Assembly (NCBI GenBank): GCA_947258675.1
Contig: CAMYJP010000066.1
Span: 1 to 18,967, forward strand
Direction: 5' to 3'
Origin: an uncultured Desulfobulbaceae bacterium
Lineage (GTDB): Bacteria > Desulfobacterota > Desulfobulbia > Desulfobulbales > BM004
DNA: 18,967 nucleotides
The notes beneath the pieces are model-generated. The model was not told where the DNA came from. It did no database searches and saw only the letters and a program-made list of their open reading frames with translations. Below, piece after piece: positions 1 to 9,530 of this stretch. Made by a program: the position numbers and the translations under genes. How positions within the stretch are numbered: position 1 is the stretch's first letter; each line of letters begins with the position of its first letter.

Positions 1-1256
1 TCCTGCATTTTCTTCTCGTTTGTTTCAAGAAGCGTGGTTCGGAACCCTTGCAGGTCTGTAGCAAACGATGAAAGAGGAACAACGCAGACGCCGGTCGACC
101 CAAGAAGGTAATAGACAAAGCGTTTATCCAGGGAGACACCTGGTTGGCTGACAAGATGCTCAACATATTGACGCACTTCATTGTTTTCTATTGGCAGGGT
201 CTGCTTATGATTTAAAACATCATTCTTAAAAACAACGCTCATGTAAAATGCTCCGTTGGGCCGATTCACCATCAACCCTTCGATATCTCTCATACACTCA
301 TAAGCAATATTGGAGTACCGCTCATAGCGAGCAATCCGCTCCGTTAAATACGGCCAGTATTCGGGATGATTAATAACTCTCGGAAACACTATCTGAGGAA
401 GAGTTGTGGAGCAAACCTCCAGCATTTTGGCGTTAACAATTGACTGGATATATTTGTCAAACATGGGGTCATTCTGAGCATTATATATCTCTATCCACCC
501 ACATCGCGACCCTGGCCATGGCATTTCTTTGGAAATACCACGCATGGCAATAGCCGGGACCGAACCGATTATTTCTGAAAGACCCTTTGTTTCGTACCCA
601 TTATAAATGATATTGTGATAGATCTCATCGCAGATCACAAATAAATCATATTTAGCGGCAAGCTCCACCATACCGCACAAAATCTCGTCGGGATATACAG
701 CACCTGTAGGGTTGTCTGGATTGATGATCAGTATACCTGCTACAGCAGGATTATATTTGATCCTTTTTTCCAGGTCGTCCAGATCGGGATACCAGTGGTT
801 ATCAGGATCAAGAATATAAGTAACCGGCCGATCAGCTGCATGGGCAGCCTCTGCTGAAGAATGAGTCGTATAGCTAGGCGTCGGTACAACAACCCGGGCA
901 GTCCGCTTAAGCATACCAAACACCTTACTGATGGCATCACCAAGGCCGTTAAAAAAAATAACATCCTCCGGGGTAATCTGGACACCCCCCTGATTATTTC
1001 TCTTATCAGCAATAAACTGTCTGACCGACAAAACACCCTTGGTCGGGCTGTAGGCGTATGATAGATTTTCCATGGCTGCCTGGGCAACGATTTCCTTCAT
1101 CCAATCAGGGATATCTTCGCCCTTGGTTACAGGATCACCTATATTTTCCCAATAGGTTTTAATGCCCAGCTCCTGAAGCTTCTCTCCCACACTGACGATG
1201 TTGCGAATTTCGTAAGTTAATTCGTCAGCACCTAAATGAACAATATCTGTACGCAT
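1..1256 (-). CDS. PLP-dependent class I/II aminotransferase, C-terminus cut by window edge
   Basis: The reading frame is open from ATG at 1256 down to the left edge, giving 418 complete codons; the stop lies outside the window. It shows the fold-type I aminotransferase signature: a YSPTKG segment near residue 70, NPDNPTG at 179-185, DEIY at 210-213 (Asp for the pyridine nitrogen, Tyr for the PLP oxygen), and SKEMPWPGSRCGW with the presumed Schiff-base lysine K243. A late FRTTLLE (R406) probably binds the substrate carboxylate, so only a short tail should be missing. A GAGGAG ribosome-binding site sits about 10 nt before the ATG. The substrate cannot be told; alanine/aspartate-type transamination is a family-level guess. 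It lies 240 bp downstream of, and in the same direction as, the NtrC-type regulator gene. That gap holds no other gene I can see. Confidence 0.9.
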   Translation of the reverse strand, partial: MRTDIVHLGADELTYEIRNIVSVGEKLQELGIKTYWENIGDPVTKGEDIPDWMKEIVAQAAMENLSYAYSPTKGVLSVRQFIADKRNNQGGVQITPEDVIFFNGLGDAISKVFGMLKRTARVVVPTPSYTTHSSAEAAHAADRPVTYILDPDNHWYPDLDDLEKRIKYNPAVAGILIINPDNPTGAVYPDEILCGMVELAAKYDLFVICDEIYHNIIYNGYETKGLSEIIGSVPAIAMRGISKEMPWPGSRCGWIEIYNAQNDPMFDKYIQSIVNAKMLEVCSTTLPQIVFPRVINHPEYWPYLTERIARYERYSNIAYECMRDIEGLMVNRPNGAFYMSVVFKNDVLNHKQTLPIENNEVRQYVEHLVSQPGVSLDKRFVYYLLGSTGVCVVPLSSFATDLQGFRTTLLETNEKKMQ

Positions 1257-1496
1257 TATCTTGCAACTCCTCTGTCTCGCGGTTTATATAATCAACCAAT
1301 GAGCCCCTTCCGGACTATATCTTACTGCTTCCTTATTTTTCGACCCCCCGGTCATGCATCTTTATTAAATATTGTATAGGAAGATTTTCGCCTATCAGAT
1401 ATTGAGCATGCTTGGTTGGAAAAAAATGATTCGACCATGAAAAATTGTACTAACTAACACAGCTTCAAGGGATAGTCAACAGACCAAAGATGTCAT

Positions 1497-2879
1497 CTAT
1501 TGCTGGCCGTATTTATTAAGTTTGGTAAGTAGTGTTTTACGGGTTATTCCCAATCGCCTGGCGGTTTCGCTTTTATTGCCACCTGTTTCTTCAAGGGCCT
1601 GTAAAATTACCTTCTTTTCCGCTTCTTCAAGTGGTGAAGAAGATTCACCTTGGGAAAACTTAGGTTTATAGATAACAGGAGCTTCATCCATCCATTTCTT
1701 GATAGAAATTGGCAATCCATCTTCATCTAAATAGTCACCGCGCATAAGGATCACACCACGTTCCATTGCATTTTCCAATTCCCGAACATTGCCGGGCCAT
1801 GGATAATTAAGCAAAATATCCATACACCCTGGAGTAATTCCGACAACTTTACGCCTGTTCTTCTCTGCATATTTTTTTAAAAAATATTCGGCCAGAAGTG
1901 AAATATCTTCCTGGCGCTCTCGAAGCGACGGAACATCTAAGGATACTACATTCAACCTGTAATAGAGATCTTCTCTGAAACGCCCGGCCTGGACCTCATT
2001 CTCTAAAATTCTATTCGTTGCTGCTAAAAGACGAACATCCACTTTAACCGCATCCTGCCCTCCGACTCTCTGGATCTCATGCTCCTGCAGCGCTCTTAAA
2101 AGCTTTACCTGCATAGTCTGAGATGTCTCACCAATTTCATCAAGAAATAGAGTGCCACCATCGGCCTGGGCAAATTTACCTTCCCGGCGACGGTCTGCAC
2201 CGGTAAAGGCTCCCTTTTCGTGACCGAACAGTTCTGATTCCAAAAGATTCTCCACCAAGGCAGCACAATTGACTTTGACAAACGGTCCTGATTTCCTGTT
2301 GCTATTATAATGCAGAGCGGAAGCAATCAACTCTTTTCCGGTCCCTGAATCACCGTTAATAAGTACTGTGGCATCAGTAGGCGCCACATAGGAAATCATC
2401 TCCAGCAGCTCAACCATAACCGGTGATTTCCCTATTATTCCGGTATCAAGTAATGGTTTTTTCCGCCTGCTCCTTGCTTCTTTTTTTTCTTCGACCACCT
2501 GCCGATGATCCAAAGCTCTTTCCATAGTAAGCCGAAGACGGTCAAAATCGAGGGGTTTTGTCAGATAATCGTGTGCCCCCTTTTTAATTGCCTCAACAGC
2601 AGAATCCACCGAAGAATAAGCTGTCATAATAACAACCGGGATGGCCGGATTATAGGAATGGATTCGCTGTAAAGCCTCCATTCCATCCATTCTTGTCATC
2701 CTGACATCCATCAAAATAGCATCAAACGGTTTTTTCTCCACTGCAGCCACAGCGGTAGTTCCATCATCTGCTTCTTCTGCGATCCATCCCCATTCTTTAA
2801 ACATGGAGGACAGCATGAATCGATGTGTCCGATCATCATCCACAACCAGTATTGATATTGGTTGGTATTTATTTCTCAC
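1497..2879 (-). CDS. Sigma-54-dependent response regulator, NtrC family
   Basis: This 460-residue protein has three domains. The receiver (about 8-120) has the acidic pocket DDD, phosphoacceptor D58 in LMDVRM, T86 and K108. The AAA+ domain has Walker A GDSGTGKE (176-183), the sigma-54 contact loop GAFTGA (223-228), Walker B LFLDEIGE, and the conserved [12 protein letters not shown] Fis-type helix-turn-helix (about 434-455, [17 protein letters not shown]) binds enhancer-like sites. Phosphorylation should license ATP-driven opening of sigma-54 promoters. The frame extends to a GTG at 2891, but that codon has no ribosome-binding site. GGAG at 2886-2889 lies 6 nt before the GTG at 2877-2879, so I start there. 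No histidine kinase is adjacent, so it is an orphan regulator here. Its targets are unknown, though the aminotransferase downstream is transcribed in the same direction. Confidence 0.93.
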   Translation of the reverse strand: MRNKYQPISILVVDDDRTHRFMLSSMFKEWGWIAEEADDGTTAVAAVEKKPFDAILMDVRMTRMDGMEALQRIHSYNPAIPVVIMTAYSSVDSAVEAIKKGAHDYLTKPLDFDRLRLTMERALDHRQVVEEKKEARSRRKKPLLDTGIIGKSPVMVELLEMISYVAPTDATVLINGDSGTGKELIASALHYNSNRKSGPFVKVNCAALVENLLESELFGHEKGAFTGADRRREGKFAQADGGTLFLDEIGETSQTMQVKLLRALQEHEIQRVGGQDAVKVDVRLLAATNRILENEVQAGRFREDLYYRLNVVSLDVPSLRERQEDISLLAEYFLKKYAEKNRRKVVGITPGCMDILLNYPWPGNVRELENAMERGVILMRGDYLDEDGLPISIKKWMDEAPVIYKPKFSQGESSSPLEEAEKKVILQALEETGGNKSETARRLGITRKTLLTKLNKYGQQ

Positions 2880-3006
2880 CCGCATCTCCACAAGAATTTA
2901 ACGTTGCTTTGCGCTGTATTGTAGTTTATTTCTGCCACACATTGAATATGAAAAAAATCTCGCAGCAAGGAATGCGCTCGCTGCTCAGTTCAATACTAAA
3001 GAGACT

Positions 3007-4398
3007 ATGTCCGTGCAATCTTTTCATATTATCACAATTGAAAAAATAGTGCCCGGCGCTTTTGGCCTTGGTCGTTTGCCCGACGGAATGGTTGCCCTGG
3101 TTCGATATGCACTACCAGGCGAGAGGGTGCTTATCCGGCCCATCAGGAAGAAAAAAAGATATATGGAGGCGGCGCTCATCGAAGTTCTTGATGGTTCCCC
3201 CTTCAGAATAAAACCTGATTGTCATTTATTCGAAAACTGCGGCGGCTGCGACCTGCAGCATACAAAATATCACTTTCAGCTAGAGTTAAAAAAACAAATG
3301 CTGGTTGAGCATCTGGCTCGAGACCCCATTATTACTGAAAAATCTTCAACCAAAGTTATGTCTCCGCTTCCTTCACCAAAAGAGTATGGATATCGACAAC
3401 GAATTCGTCTGCATGTAGATACAAAAGGGCGGTTAGGGTTTTACCGTCAGCAAACAAACAAAATCATATCCGTTGTTGAATGCCCATTGGCCATGCCGAT
3501 TATTAATAAATGTCTGCTTGGAATTTGCGGGACGACTACTCTCCAATTGTTGTTGAAGAATACTGAGGCCCTCGAATTACTTGTTAACCCTGATTGTAAT
3601 AAAGTTGTTCTTATCTTCCATTTTCTGAGAAAATCCCGTCCTCGAGATAGACAGGCTGCACAACAGATGATCGACAGCTTCCCGGAGATTCAAAGCATCA
3701 TATTTTCTGCTCGTAATCACGGATTATTTGAAGTTTCCACTGGCTCATTTCCAAAAGGAAAACCATCGGTTCTGCAGCAGACAATTAAGCAACCACGGGA
3801 GGATTTACCGGAATTATTCATATCATGGGAAGCCGGCGGATTCTGTCAGGTTAATCTTGAACAAAATAATGCGATGATCAAACAAGTATTCAACTGGGCT
3901 CAGGCTACTGCTCAGGATCATATCCTGGATCTGTACTGTGGAATGGGTAATTTCTCCTTACCTCTGGCGCTTTCTGGTGCCAGGCTTCTAGGTCTCGATG
4001 GGAAGGGAGCATCTATTCGCAGCGCCAGGAATAACATACTTTTGAACACTAAGAATCTGGTTGCAAAAAACGAACATCTAAGTGTCGGATTTCTTCAAAA
4101 CAACCTTCAATTTGAGAAAACATCCGTACTTGAAGGTGTAAGAAAACTTTATGATTCAGGGGAAAAATTCGATATTGTCGTGCTCGATCCTCCTCGGCAG
4201 GGTGCCTATGAAATCATTCCATATTTTGCTAAACTCAATGCCTGCCGGTTGCTTTATATATCCTGCGATCCAGCAACAATGGTCCGAGACTTATCTAAAC
4301 TCATAGACGAAGGATACCAACTACGAGGAATCCAGCCTGTAGATATGTTTCCACAAACCCATCATCTGGAAACTATTACACTCCTCGAAAAAGACTGA
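3007..4398 (+). CDS. rlmD: 23S rRNA (uracil-5-)-methyltransferase, RlmD/TrmA family
   Basis: This 463-residue protein transfers a methyl group from SAM to C5 of a uridine in RNA. An N-terminal TRAM-like OB domain (about 5-60) is followed by the iron-sulfur cysteines C72, C78 and C81 (CX5CGGC) with a fourth, C159, in VECP. The Rossmann methyltransferase core has LDLYCGMGNFS (307-317) for SAM and LDPPRQG (393-399). The catalytic cysteine is C420 in YISCDPAT and the general-base glutamate is E455 in HHLET. The [4Fe-4S] motif fits RlmD (m5U1939 of 23S rRNA), though related enzymes such as RlmC share much of this layout. The exact target position is therefore inferred. It is transcribed divergently from the NtrC-type gene. 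Confidence 0.9.
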   Translation: MSVQSFHIITIEKIVPGAFGLGRLPDGMVALVRYALPGERVLIRPIRKKKRYMEAALIEVLDGSPFRIKPDCHLFENCGGCDLQHTKYHFQLELKKQMLVEHLARDPIITEKSSTKVMSPLPSPKEYGYRQRIRLHVDTKGRLGFYRQQTNKIISVVECPLAMPIINKCLLGICGTTTLQLLLKNTEALELLVNPDCNKVVLIFHFLRKSRPRDRQAAQQMIDSFPEIQSIIFSARNHGLFEVSTGSFPKGKPSVLQQTIKQPREDLPELFISWEAGGFCQVNLEQNNAMIKQVFNWAQATAQDHILDLYCGMGNFSLPLALSGARLLGLDGKGASIRSARNNILLNTKNLVAKNEHLSVGFLQNNLQFEKTSVLEGVRKLYDSGEKFDIVVLDPPRQGAYEIIPYFAKLNACRLLYISCDPATMVRDLSKLIDEGYQLRGIQPVDMFPQTHHLETITLLEKD

Positions 4399-4432
4399 CC
4401 TGATTTGTTGTTTGTTATTTTCTCAGATCAGT
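4394..4432. repeat. Inverted repeat over the rlmD stop codon
   Basis: ACTGACCTGA at 4394-4403 pairs with TCAGATCAGT at 4423-4432 (9 of 10 positions) around a 19-nt loop. It spans the rlmD stop codon. No T-run follows, so it is at best a weak terminator. The rest of the 268-bp gap up to 4666 holds no gene or riboswitch that I recognise. Confidence 0.4.
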
Positions 4433-4666
4433 TATCTGCTTTGCTCATAATTATCAGGAAAAGCTCTAACGGGGTAATACCTTACTATTCCGGTCAAATT
4501 TCATTGACAGAAACCGGTAATAATGATTTGGTAGTTTGGCCCTGGCGCATAGTATAAAATTCACCCATGATTAAGACGACAACTACTTGTGCAGAGACGT
4601 ACTTTAAAAGCTGAGAGCTGCCGATTTTCAATTTGCATAAATTAAAACCCTTACAGTACCGGTGAC

Positions 4667-5755
4667 ATGAAAAAAAATACGGACATCGCCTTTGATGCTG
4701 GCGGAAGGCCGACCCTGATTGGAAGCCTGCCAACCTCTGACCACGAGGATGCCATTAAGCAAATTTTTGCCAGCACACCAGAAATACCTCTGTGGCCGCA
4801 ATTACCGTCAAATCCTAAAGAACGTATGCTGAATCAATTTATTGAGCATCTTCCCGGTATCATTGAAAATGACGAGCAGACCTTATTCAATGTTGAACTC
4901 CCAGGTTTTGAAGATGAGCAGCTTAAATTCTATGAGGAGTATCTGCAGATCTCGGAAAACCCTGCTACCATATTATCATCCAGGTTTGCAATCAGTCGTG
5001 AAAGAGCTCCTGGATTATACTTTTTTGCTGATACTCTCTCTAGAACGCCAGATTGTGTCGGCATTAAGGGTCAAATCACCGGCCCATTTACTCTGTTAAC
5101 TGGCCTTAATGACCACTTAGACCGGCTCGCGTATTATGACCCAACTATTAGAGAAATGGTTGTCAAGGATATTGCAATGAAAGCTGCCTGGCAGGTTTTT
5201 TTCCTGAAACAACATATAGACCTGCCAATACTCCTGTTTATTGATGAACCTGCACTGGCAGGCCTAGGTTCGTCAGCCTTTATTAGTGTTTCTCTGGACG
5301 ACATTGCCCAGGATCTTTCTGAGGTCTGTGCGGCTATTCATCAGGCAGGCGGTCTTGCCGGTACTCATGTCTGTGCTAACACCGACTGGAACCTGCTGCT
5401 GGAAAGCAATATTGACATCATCAGTTTTGATGCCTACAACTTCTTTGACCGTTTCATAACATGCAAAGACCGCATTCTGAATTTTCTCAGCCGTGGAAGT
5501 ATTATTGCCTGGGGAATTATACCGACATCAGAGGAAGAGGATATTCAAAAAGAGACATCAGACTCGCTTGCCCAACTTTGGGAAGAACAGGCTAAGATGC
5601 TCTCGGGATCAGACTTGGATTTACCGGCTATCCTCAGGCAGACGCTCATAACACCAAGTTGTGGTACCGGTGCTCTGAGTCCTGAGATGGCCAACCGGGT
5701 ATTATCGCTGACACATGACGTTTCCGCCGCCTTACGACAAAAATACGGGGACTAA
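4667..5755 (+). CDS. MetE C-terminal-domain-like (UROD/MetE superfamily) protein
   Basis: This 362-residue protein matches only the catalytic half of cobalamin-independent methionine synthase (about 750 residues) and lacks the N-terminal folate half. Visible marks are IGSLP (18-22), GQITGPFTLL, DEPAL (193-197), and a zinc-site pattern of H234 and C236 in THVCAN, an acidic residue D255 in ISFDAY, and C332 in TPSCGTGAL. These correspond to the His-Cys-Glu-Cys zinc ligands of MetE. Known stand-alone MetE cores transfer methyl groups to homocysteine from a corrinoid protein rather than from folate, which is a plausible but unproven role here. The UROD family shares the barrel fold but lacks the zinc ligands. 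The gene stops 2 bp before lysS starts, so the two are surely co-transcribed. Confidence 0.75.
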   Translation: MKKNTDIAFDAGGRPTLIGSLPTSDHEDAIKQIFASTPEIPLWPQLPSNPKERMLNQFIEHLPGIIENDEQTLFNVELPGFEDEQLKFYEEYLQISENPATILSSRFAISRERAPGLYFFADTLSRTPDCVGIKGQITGPFTLLTGLNDHLDRLAYYDPTIREMVVKDIAMKAAWQVFFLKQHIDLPILLFIDEPALAGLGSSAFISVSLDDIAQDLSEVCAAIHQAGGLAGTHVCANTDWNLLLESNIDIISFDAYNFFDRFITCKDRILNFLSRGSIIAWGIIPTSEEEDIQKETSDSLAQLWEEQAKMLSGSDLDLPAILRQTLITPSCGTGALSPEMANRVLSLTHDVSAALRQKYGD

Positions 5756-5757
5756 AT

Positions 5758-7266
5758 ATGGACGATTTAAATCAAATTCTTAAACAACGCAGGCAAAAAG
5801 CTAAAGAACTGGAAGAGATGGGAGTTACCCTGTATTCCAATGAATTCAGACCATCTCATCACATATGCGATATTCTACCGTACGGAGAGGAAATTAGCAG
5901 AGAAGCAGAGGACAGCCTGTCTGACTACCGACCAACATATCGGGTAGCCGGTCGAATTGTTGGTCTTAGAAAATTCGGTAAGGCGTCATTCTTACACATT
6001 CAAGACGAAACCGACAAGATTCAAATTTATGTAAAGAGAGACATTATCGGCTCAGAGCAATACACAAAATTCAAAAAATGGGATATTGGCGATATTGCCG
6101 GGTTTGAAGGAAAATTATTCAGAACCAAAACCGGAGAACTGACTCTTTCCGCTGACCAGATACATCTGATCACAAAATCATTACGCCCACTGCCTGAAAA
6201 ATTTCACGGACTGACAGATGTTGAAACCAGGTACCGCCAGAGATATGTTGACCTTATTGTTAACCCGGAAGTACGATCCACTTTCAGAAAAAGGATTGAA
6301 ATCATTCGGTTGGTGCGGGAGTTTCTTGCTAACCGAGGTTTTCTGGAAGTGGAAACACCAATGATGCAGCCTGTGCCTGGAGGCGCGACCGCCCGTCCAT
6401 TCAAGACTTTTCATAACTCTCTCAGTATGGACCTGTACTTGCGAGTTGCCCCTGAACTGTATCTTAAAAGACTCCTTGTCGGAGGATTTGAAAAAGTCTT
6501 TGAAATTAACCGAAATTTCAGAAATGAAGGATTGTCAACCCGACATAACCCTGAATTCACCATGCTGGAATTCTACCAAGCATATGCCACCTACCATGAC
6601 CTTATGGATCTTACTGAAGCAATGATTCCATGGCTTGCGCAGGAGGTTAACGGTACCATGGAAATCATTTACCAAGGCCAGACTGTTGATTTATCCCCCC
6701 CCTGGCATCGGTACACTATGGATGAAGCACTTATCGAGATTGGAGGGCTTTCGCCGGAAATTGTTAAAGACCCTGAAAAAATTCTGCAGCATGCTAAAGA
6801 AAAGGGCATAAAACTGGAACCCCAAGCCGGCCCGGGGAAGGCCAAGACTGAGCTTTTTGAACTTCTGGTGGAAGAAAAGCTTATAAATCCAACTTTTGTA
6901 ACTGCCTATCCGACAGAGGTATCACCCCTTGCGCGCCGCAATGAAGAAAACCCGATGTTAACCGACAGGTTTGAACTTTTTATTACCGGTCGGGAAATTG
7001 CCAACGCATTCAGCGAACTCAATGATCCGCTGGATCAAAAAAACAGATTTGAAAAACAGATCGCCGAACGGGGAGAAGATGAAGAGATTCATCCAGTAGT
7101 TGATGAGGATTATGTAAGAGCTCTGGAATATGGATTACCCGCGGCTGCAGGCGAGGGCATAGGTATTGACAGGCTTGTAATGTTGCTCACAGATTCGCCT
7201 TCTATCCGGGACGTCATCCTCTTTCCCCATCTGAAGCCGGAAAGACCGCAGAAAGGCGAAGGATAA
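5758..7266 (+). CDS. lysS: Lysyl-tRNA synthetase, class II
   Basis: LysS charges tRNA-Lys with lysine in the cytoplasm. The 502-residue length is normal for bacterial LysS. An OB-fold anticodon-binding domain (about 60-145) precedes the class II core: motif 1 region FLEVETPMMQPVPGGATARPF (about 195-215), motif 2 FRNEGLSTRHNPEFTMLEFYQAY (about 254-276), and motif 3 GIGIDRLVMLLT near the C-terminus followed by the typical RDVILFP ending. The ATG lies 2 bp after the upstream stop, with GGGGA as ribosome-binding site. A tRNA-Lys(CTT) gene lies 3.5 kb downstream. Confidence 0.97.
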   Translation: MDDLNQILKQRRQKAKELEEMGVTLYSNEFRPSHHICDILPYGEEISREAEDSLSDYRPTYRVAGRIVGLRKFGKASFLHIQDETDKIQIYVKRDIIGSEQYTKFKKWDIGDIAGFEGKLFRTKTGELTLSADQIHLITKSLRPLPEKFHGLTDVETRYRQRYVDLIVNPEVRSTFRKRIEIIRLVREFLANRGFLEVETPMMQPVPGGATARPFKTFHNSLSMDLYLRVAPELYLKRLLVGGFEKVFEINRNFRNEGLSTRHNPEFTMLEFYQAYATYHDLMDLTEAMIPWLAQEVNGTMEIIYQGQTVDLSPPWHRYTMDEALIEIGGLSPEIVKDPEKILQHAKEKGIKLEPQAGPGKAKTELFELLVEEKLINPTFVTAYPTEVSPLARRNEENPMLTDRFELFITGREIANAFSELNDPLDQKNRFEKQIAERGEDEEIHPVVDEDYVRALEYGLPAAAGEGIGIDRLVMLLTDSPSIRDVILFPHLKPERPQKGEG

Positions 7267-7294
7267 ACAGAAAACAATAAACTGGTTTATTACA

Positions 7295-8530
7295 TTGCGA
7301 TACGAATGGTTCATCAGCCTCAGATACCTTAAAGCAAAAAGACGACAGGGATTCATCTCCCTAATATCATTGATTTCTGTTGCCGGTGTAGCTGTCGGAG
7401 TAATGGCGCTCATTGTCGTTTTAGCGGTGATGACGGGTTTTACCGACGGTTTGCGAGATAAAATCCTTGGCATCAATTCCCATATAATTCTGCAAAGAGT
7501 CGGTGGAACAATCTGGGACTACGCAACGCTGTCCGAAAAAGCCTTGAAGGTAAAAGGGGTCAAAGCGTCAACTCCCTACATCTATTCCCAGACAATGCTC
7601 ACCGGAGGCAGCGGCGGTACCGGTGCGGTAATCAGGGGTATTGATCCATCTTCCGCCTACGAGGTTATCAGCCTGGCCGATCAGCTCATTTCAGGGTCGA
7701 TAGAGGACTTAGAAGATGAGGAGGGACCAAACAAAAGGTTGCCTGGTATTATACTCGGCAAACAATTGGCTTCACAATTACGGGTGAATGTTGATGATAA
7801 AATACGTTTGTTGTCACCTGCTGGCGCACTTACTCCGGCAGGTGTGATTCCCAAAATACGAACCTGTCGCATCGTAGGGATATTTGAAAGCGGAATGTAT
7901 GAGTACGATGGAAGCCTGGCGTATATCTCCTTAAAAACAGCCCAGAATTTTCTCGATATTGGAGATACCGTACATGGCCTTGAACTTAAAGTAGATGAAA
8001 TATACCAGGCAGGGCAGATAGCAAGTGAGTTGGAATCGAACCTTGGCATGGGCTACGTTGCCAAGGATTGGATCAAAATGAATAAAAATCTTTTTTCGGC
8101 CCTGAAGCTTGAAAAAACCGCAATGTTTATCATTCTTGCACTTATCGTCCTGGTTGCCGCCTTCAATATCATAAGCACACTTATCATGGTGGTTATGGAG
8201 AAAAGTAAGGATATCGCTATCTTGAAATCCATGGGTGCAACGGCCAACAGCATCATGCGTATTTTTATCTATGAAGGATTAGTCATTGGATTTTCTGGTA
8301 CCCTTATGGGAGTTGCCGGAGGGCTGATTGTCTGTAAACTGCTGAGTAAATACAAATTCATCAAGCTGACCAGTGAAGTGTACCCCATGACTACACTACC
8401 TGTAGAAGTATTGCCTATGGATGTAATTCTTGTCGCCGTGTCTGCCGCCTTGATCACGCTACTTGCAACCATCTATCCCTCCTGGCAGGCCTCTCGCGTA
8501 GACCCGGCTGTTGCATTACGATATGAATAA
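7295..8530 (+). CDS. lolC: Lipoprotein-releasing ABC transporter permease, LolC/LolE family
   Basis: This inner-membrane subunit, with LolD, extracts outer-membrane lipoproteins for hand-over to the periplasmic chaperone LolA. The 411 residues show the family layout: the N-terminal MRYEWFISLRYLKAK, TM1 about 26-48, a large periplasmic domain (about 50-265), then three C-terminal membrane segments (about 274-300, 322-345 and 375-397), ending in the typical DPAVALRYE. The start is TTG at 7295; no in-frame ATG fits the conserved N-terminus and no clear ribosome-binding site precedes it, so it may depend on read-through translation from lysS 28 bp upstream. Only one permease gene is present, so it may form a homodimer as in LolF-type systems; LolC versus LolE cannot be decided. 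Confidence 0.93.
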   Translation: MRYEWFISLRYLKAKRRQGFISLISLISVAGVAVGVMALIVVLAVMTGFTDGLRDKILGINSHIILQRVGGTIWDYATLSEKALKVKGVKASTPYIYSQTMLTGGSGGTGAVIRGIDPSSAYEVISLADQLISGSIEDLEDEEGPNKRLPGIILGKQLASQLRVNVDDKIRLLSPAGALTPAGVIPKIRTCRIVGIFESGMYEYDGSLAYISLKTAQNFLDIGDTVHGLELKVDEIYQAGQIASELESNLGMGYVAKDWIKMNKNLFSALKLEKTAMFIILALIVLVAAFNIISTLIMVVMEKSKDIAILKSMGATANSIMRIFIYEGLVIGFSGTLMGVAGGLIVCKLLSKYKFIKLTSEVYPMTTLPVEVLPMDVILVAVSAALITLLATIYPSWQASRVDPAVALRYE

Positions 8531-8532
8531 TC

Positions 8533-8550
8533 AAATTCAGTGCTGAATTT
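8533..8550. repeat. Perfect 8-bp palindrome between lolC and lolD
   Basis: AAATTCAG, a TG spacer, then CTGAATTT. It lies in the 48-bp gap between the permease and ATPase genes. It could form a small mRNA hairpin or be chance; no T-run follows, so it is not a terminator. Confidence 0.35.
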
Positions 8551-8578
8551 TCAGCTATTGATTCGAGAATATTGAAAA

Positions 8579-9289
8579 ATGGCAGATCAAAATATACAAT
8601 CTGTTGAGGGCTCAGGCCTTAATGGTTTTCAGGCCCAGGGTATCGAAAAAAGTTATATAGACGGAACCAACAGGGTAGATGTATTAAAAGGAATCGACCT
8701 CACGATGAAACGGGGTGAAATGATTGCCATTGTCGGTGCCTCTGGAGTTGGAAAATCTACCTTGCTTCATATCCTTGGAACCCTGGATCGGCCCTCAAGT
8801 GGATTGTTATTTCATGGCGGAGAAAACGTTTTTGAAAAAAACGATATTGAACTGTCAATTTTCCGCAACCAGACTATTGGTTTTGTTTTTCAATCTCATC
8901 ACCTGCTGCCAGAATTTACGGCTCTGGAGAATGTCATGATGCCGGGACTTATCAGCGGGGCAGATAAAATAGAGATCCAGGCAGAGGTCTTTGATATTCT
9001 CTCTCGAGTGGGGCTTTCGGATCGCACTTCTCACAAGGTAGGAGAACTTTCTGGAGGTGAACAGCAGCGCGTTGCCCTGGCAAGGTCGTTGATCATGAAG
9101 CCTCATCTGCTGCTGGCCGATGAACCGACAGGCAACCTTGACCACAAAACAGGTAGGAACATGTTTGCACTTCTACAGGGAATGTGCAGCAGCTTTTCAT
9201 TAACTACTGTTATGGCGACTCACAATCTGGAGCTGGCTAAAAAGATGGATCGATGCCTTACCATGGAAGACGGCAAACTGCATGAGTAG
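8579..9289 (+). CDS. lolD: Lipoprotein-releasing ABC transporter ATPase LolD
   Basis: This cytoplasmic ATPase subunit powers the LolC/E permease encoded just upstream. The 236 residues contain Walker A GASGVGKST (53-61), Q-loop Q105, the ABC signature LSGGEQQ (157-163), Walker B LLLADEPTGNLD (177-188) and the switch histidine H215. The LADEPTGNLD form and the FQSHHLLPEFTALENVMMP stretch are typical of LolD and the related MacB/FtsE group; the permease partner decides for LolD. About 20 residues precede the first conserved strand, slightly longer than usual. The ribosome-binding site before the ATG is weak. Confidence 0.94.
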   Translation: MADQNIQSVEGSGLNGFQAQGIEKSYIDGTNRVDVLKGIDLTMKRGEMIAIVGASGVGKSTLLHILGTLDRPSSGLLFHGGENVFEKNDIELSIFRNQTIGFVFQSHHLLPEFTALENVMMPGLISGADKIEIQAEVFDILSRVGLSDRTSHKVGELSGGEQQRVALARSLIMKPHLLLADEPTGNLDHKTGRNMFALLQGMCSSFSLTTVMATHNLELAKKMDRCLTMEDGKLHE

Positions 9290-9386
9290 AATTGTATCGG
9301 GCATCAGGGAGCAGGTTTCAGTGACTATGTCCTGCCGACGGACCAGACCTAAACAAATAAAATTATCTAAAAAGACATATTATTCC

Positions 9387-9530
9387 TTATGAAATTACTG
9401 TCCGAATTGCTTTTTCTACAGCCATGAAAAGAAAATCCAATTCCGCCACTGAAATTGCCAACGGTGGCAGAATAACCACAACATCACCCAGCGATCTGAG
9501 AATCACTCCATGGTTTCTTAACTCCATGCA
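9387..9530 (-). pseudogene. bioA: Detached C-terminal tail of bioA, out of frame
   Basis: Reading the minus strand in a different frame from the main bioA ORF, codons from TGC at 9530 to a TAA at 9387-9389 give 47 residues, including MELRNHGVILRSLGD, VILPPLAIS and AELDFL. This is the expected C-terminal lobe of BioA. The main ORF ends in a stop at 9518-9520, so the tail overlaps its last codons and cannot be translated with it without a frameshift. Confidence 0.85.

Noticed and set aside
740..1087. 115-codon minus-strand frame
   Set aside because: It is a shadow inside the aminotransferase gene, which covers the same bases in another frame and has clear family motifs.
2825..3049. 74-codon plus-strand frame across the divergent NtrC/rlmD region
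   Set aside because: It overlaps the start regions of two well-supported genes and shows no domain or ribosome-binding site.
4503..4560. Possible promoter (TTGACA at about 4503) for the MetE-like gene
   Set aside because: The -35-like hexamer is good, but no acceptable -10 lies 16-18 bp downstream, and no sigma-54 GG-N10-GC element fits either.
4399..4666. Riboswitch (SAM or cobalamin) ahead of the MetE-like gene
   Set aside because: I looked for the conserved cobalamin box and SAM-riboswitch core stems and saw none.
4494..4733. 79-codon minus-strand frame upstream of the MetE-like gene
   Set aside because: It overlaps the start of the MetE-like gene, has no recognisable motif, and its composition looks like non-coding sequence.
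9290..9386. Terminator between lolD and bioA
   Set aside because: Only short GTCC/GGAC complementarity is visible, with no adjacent T-run.
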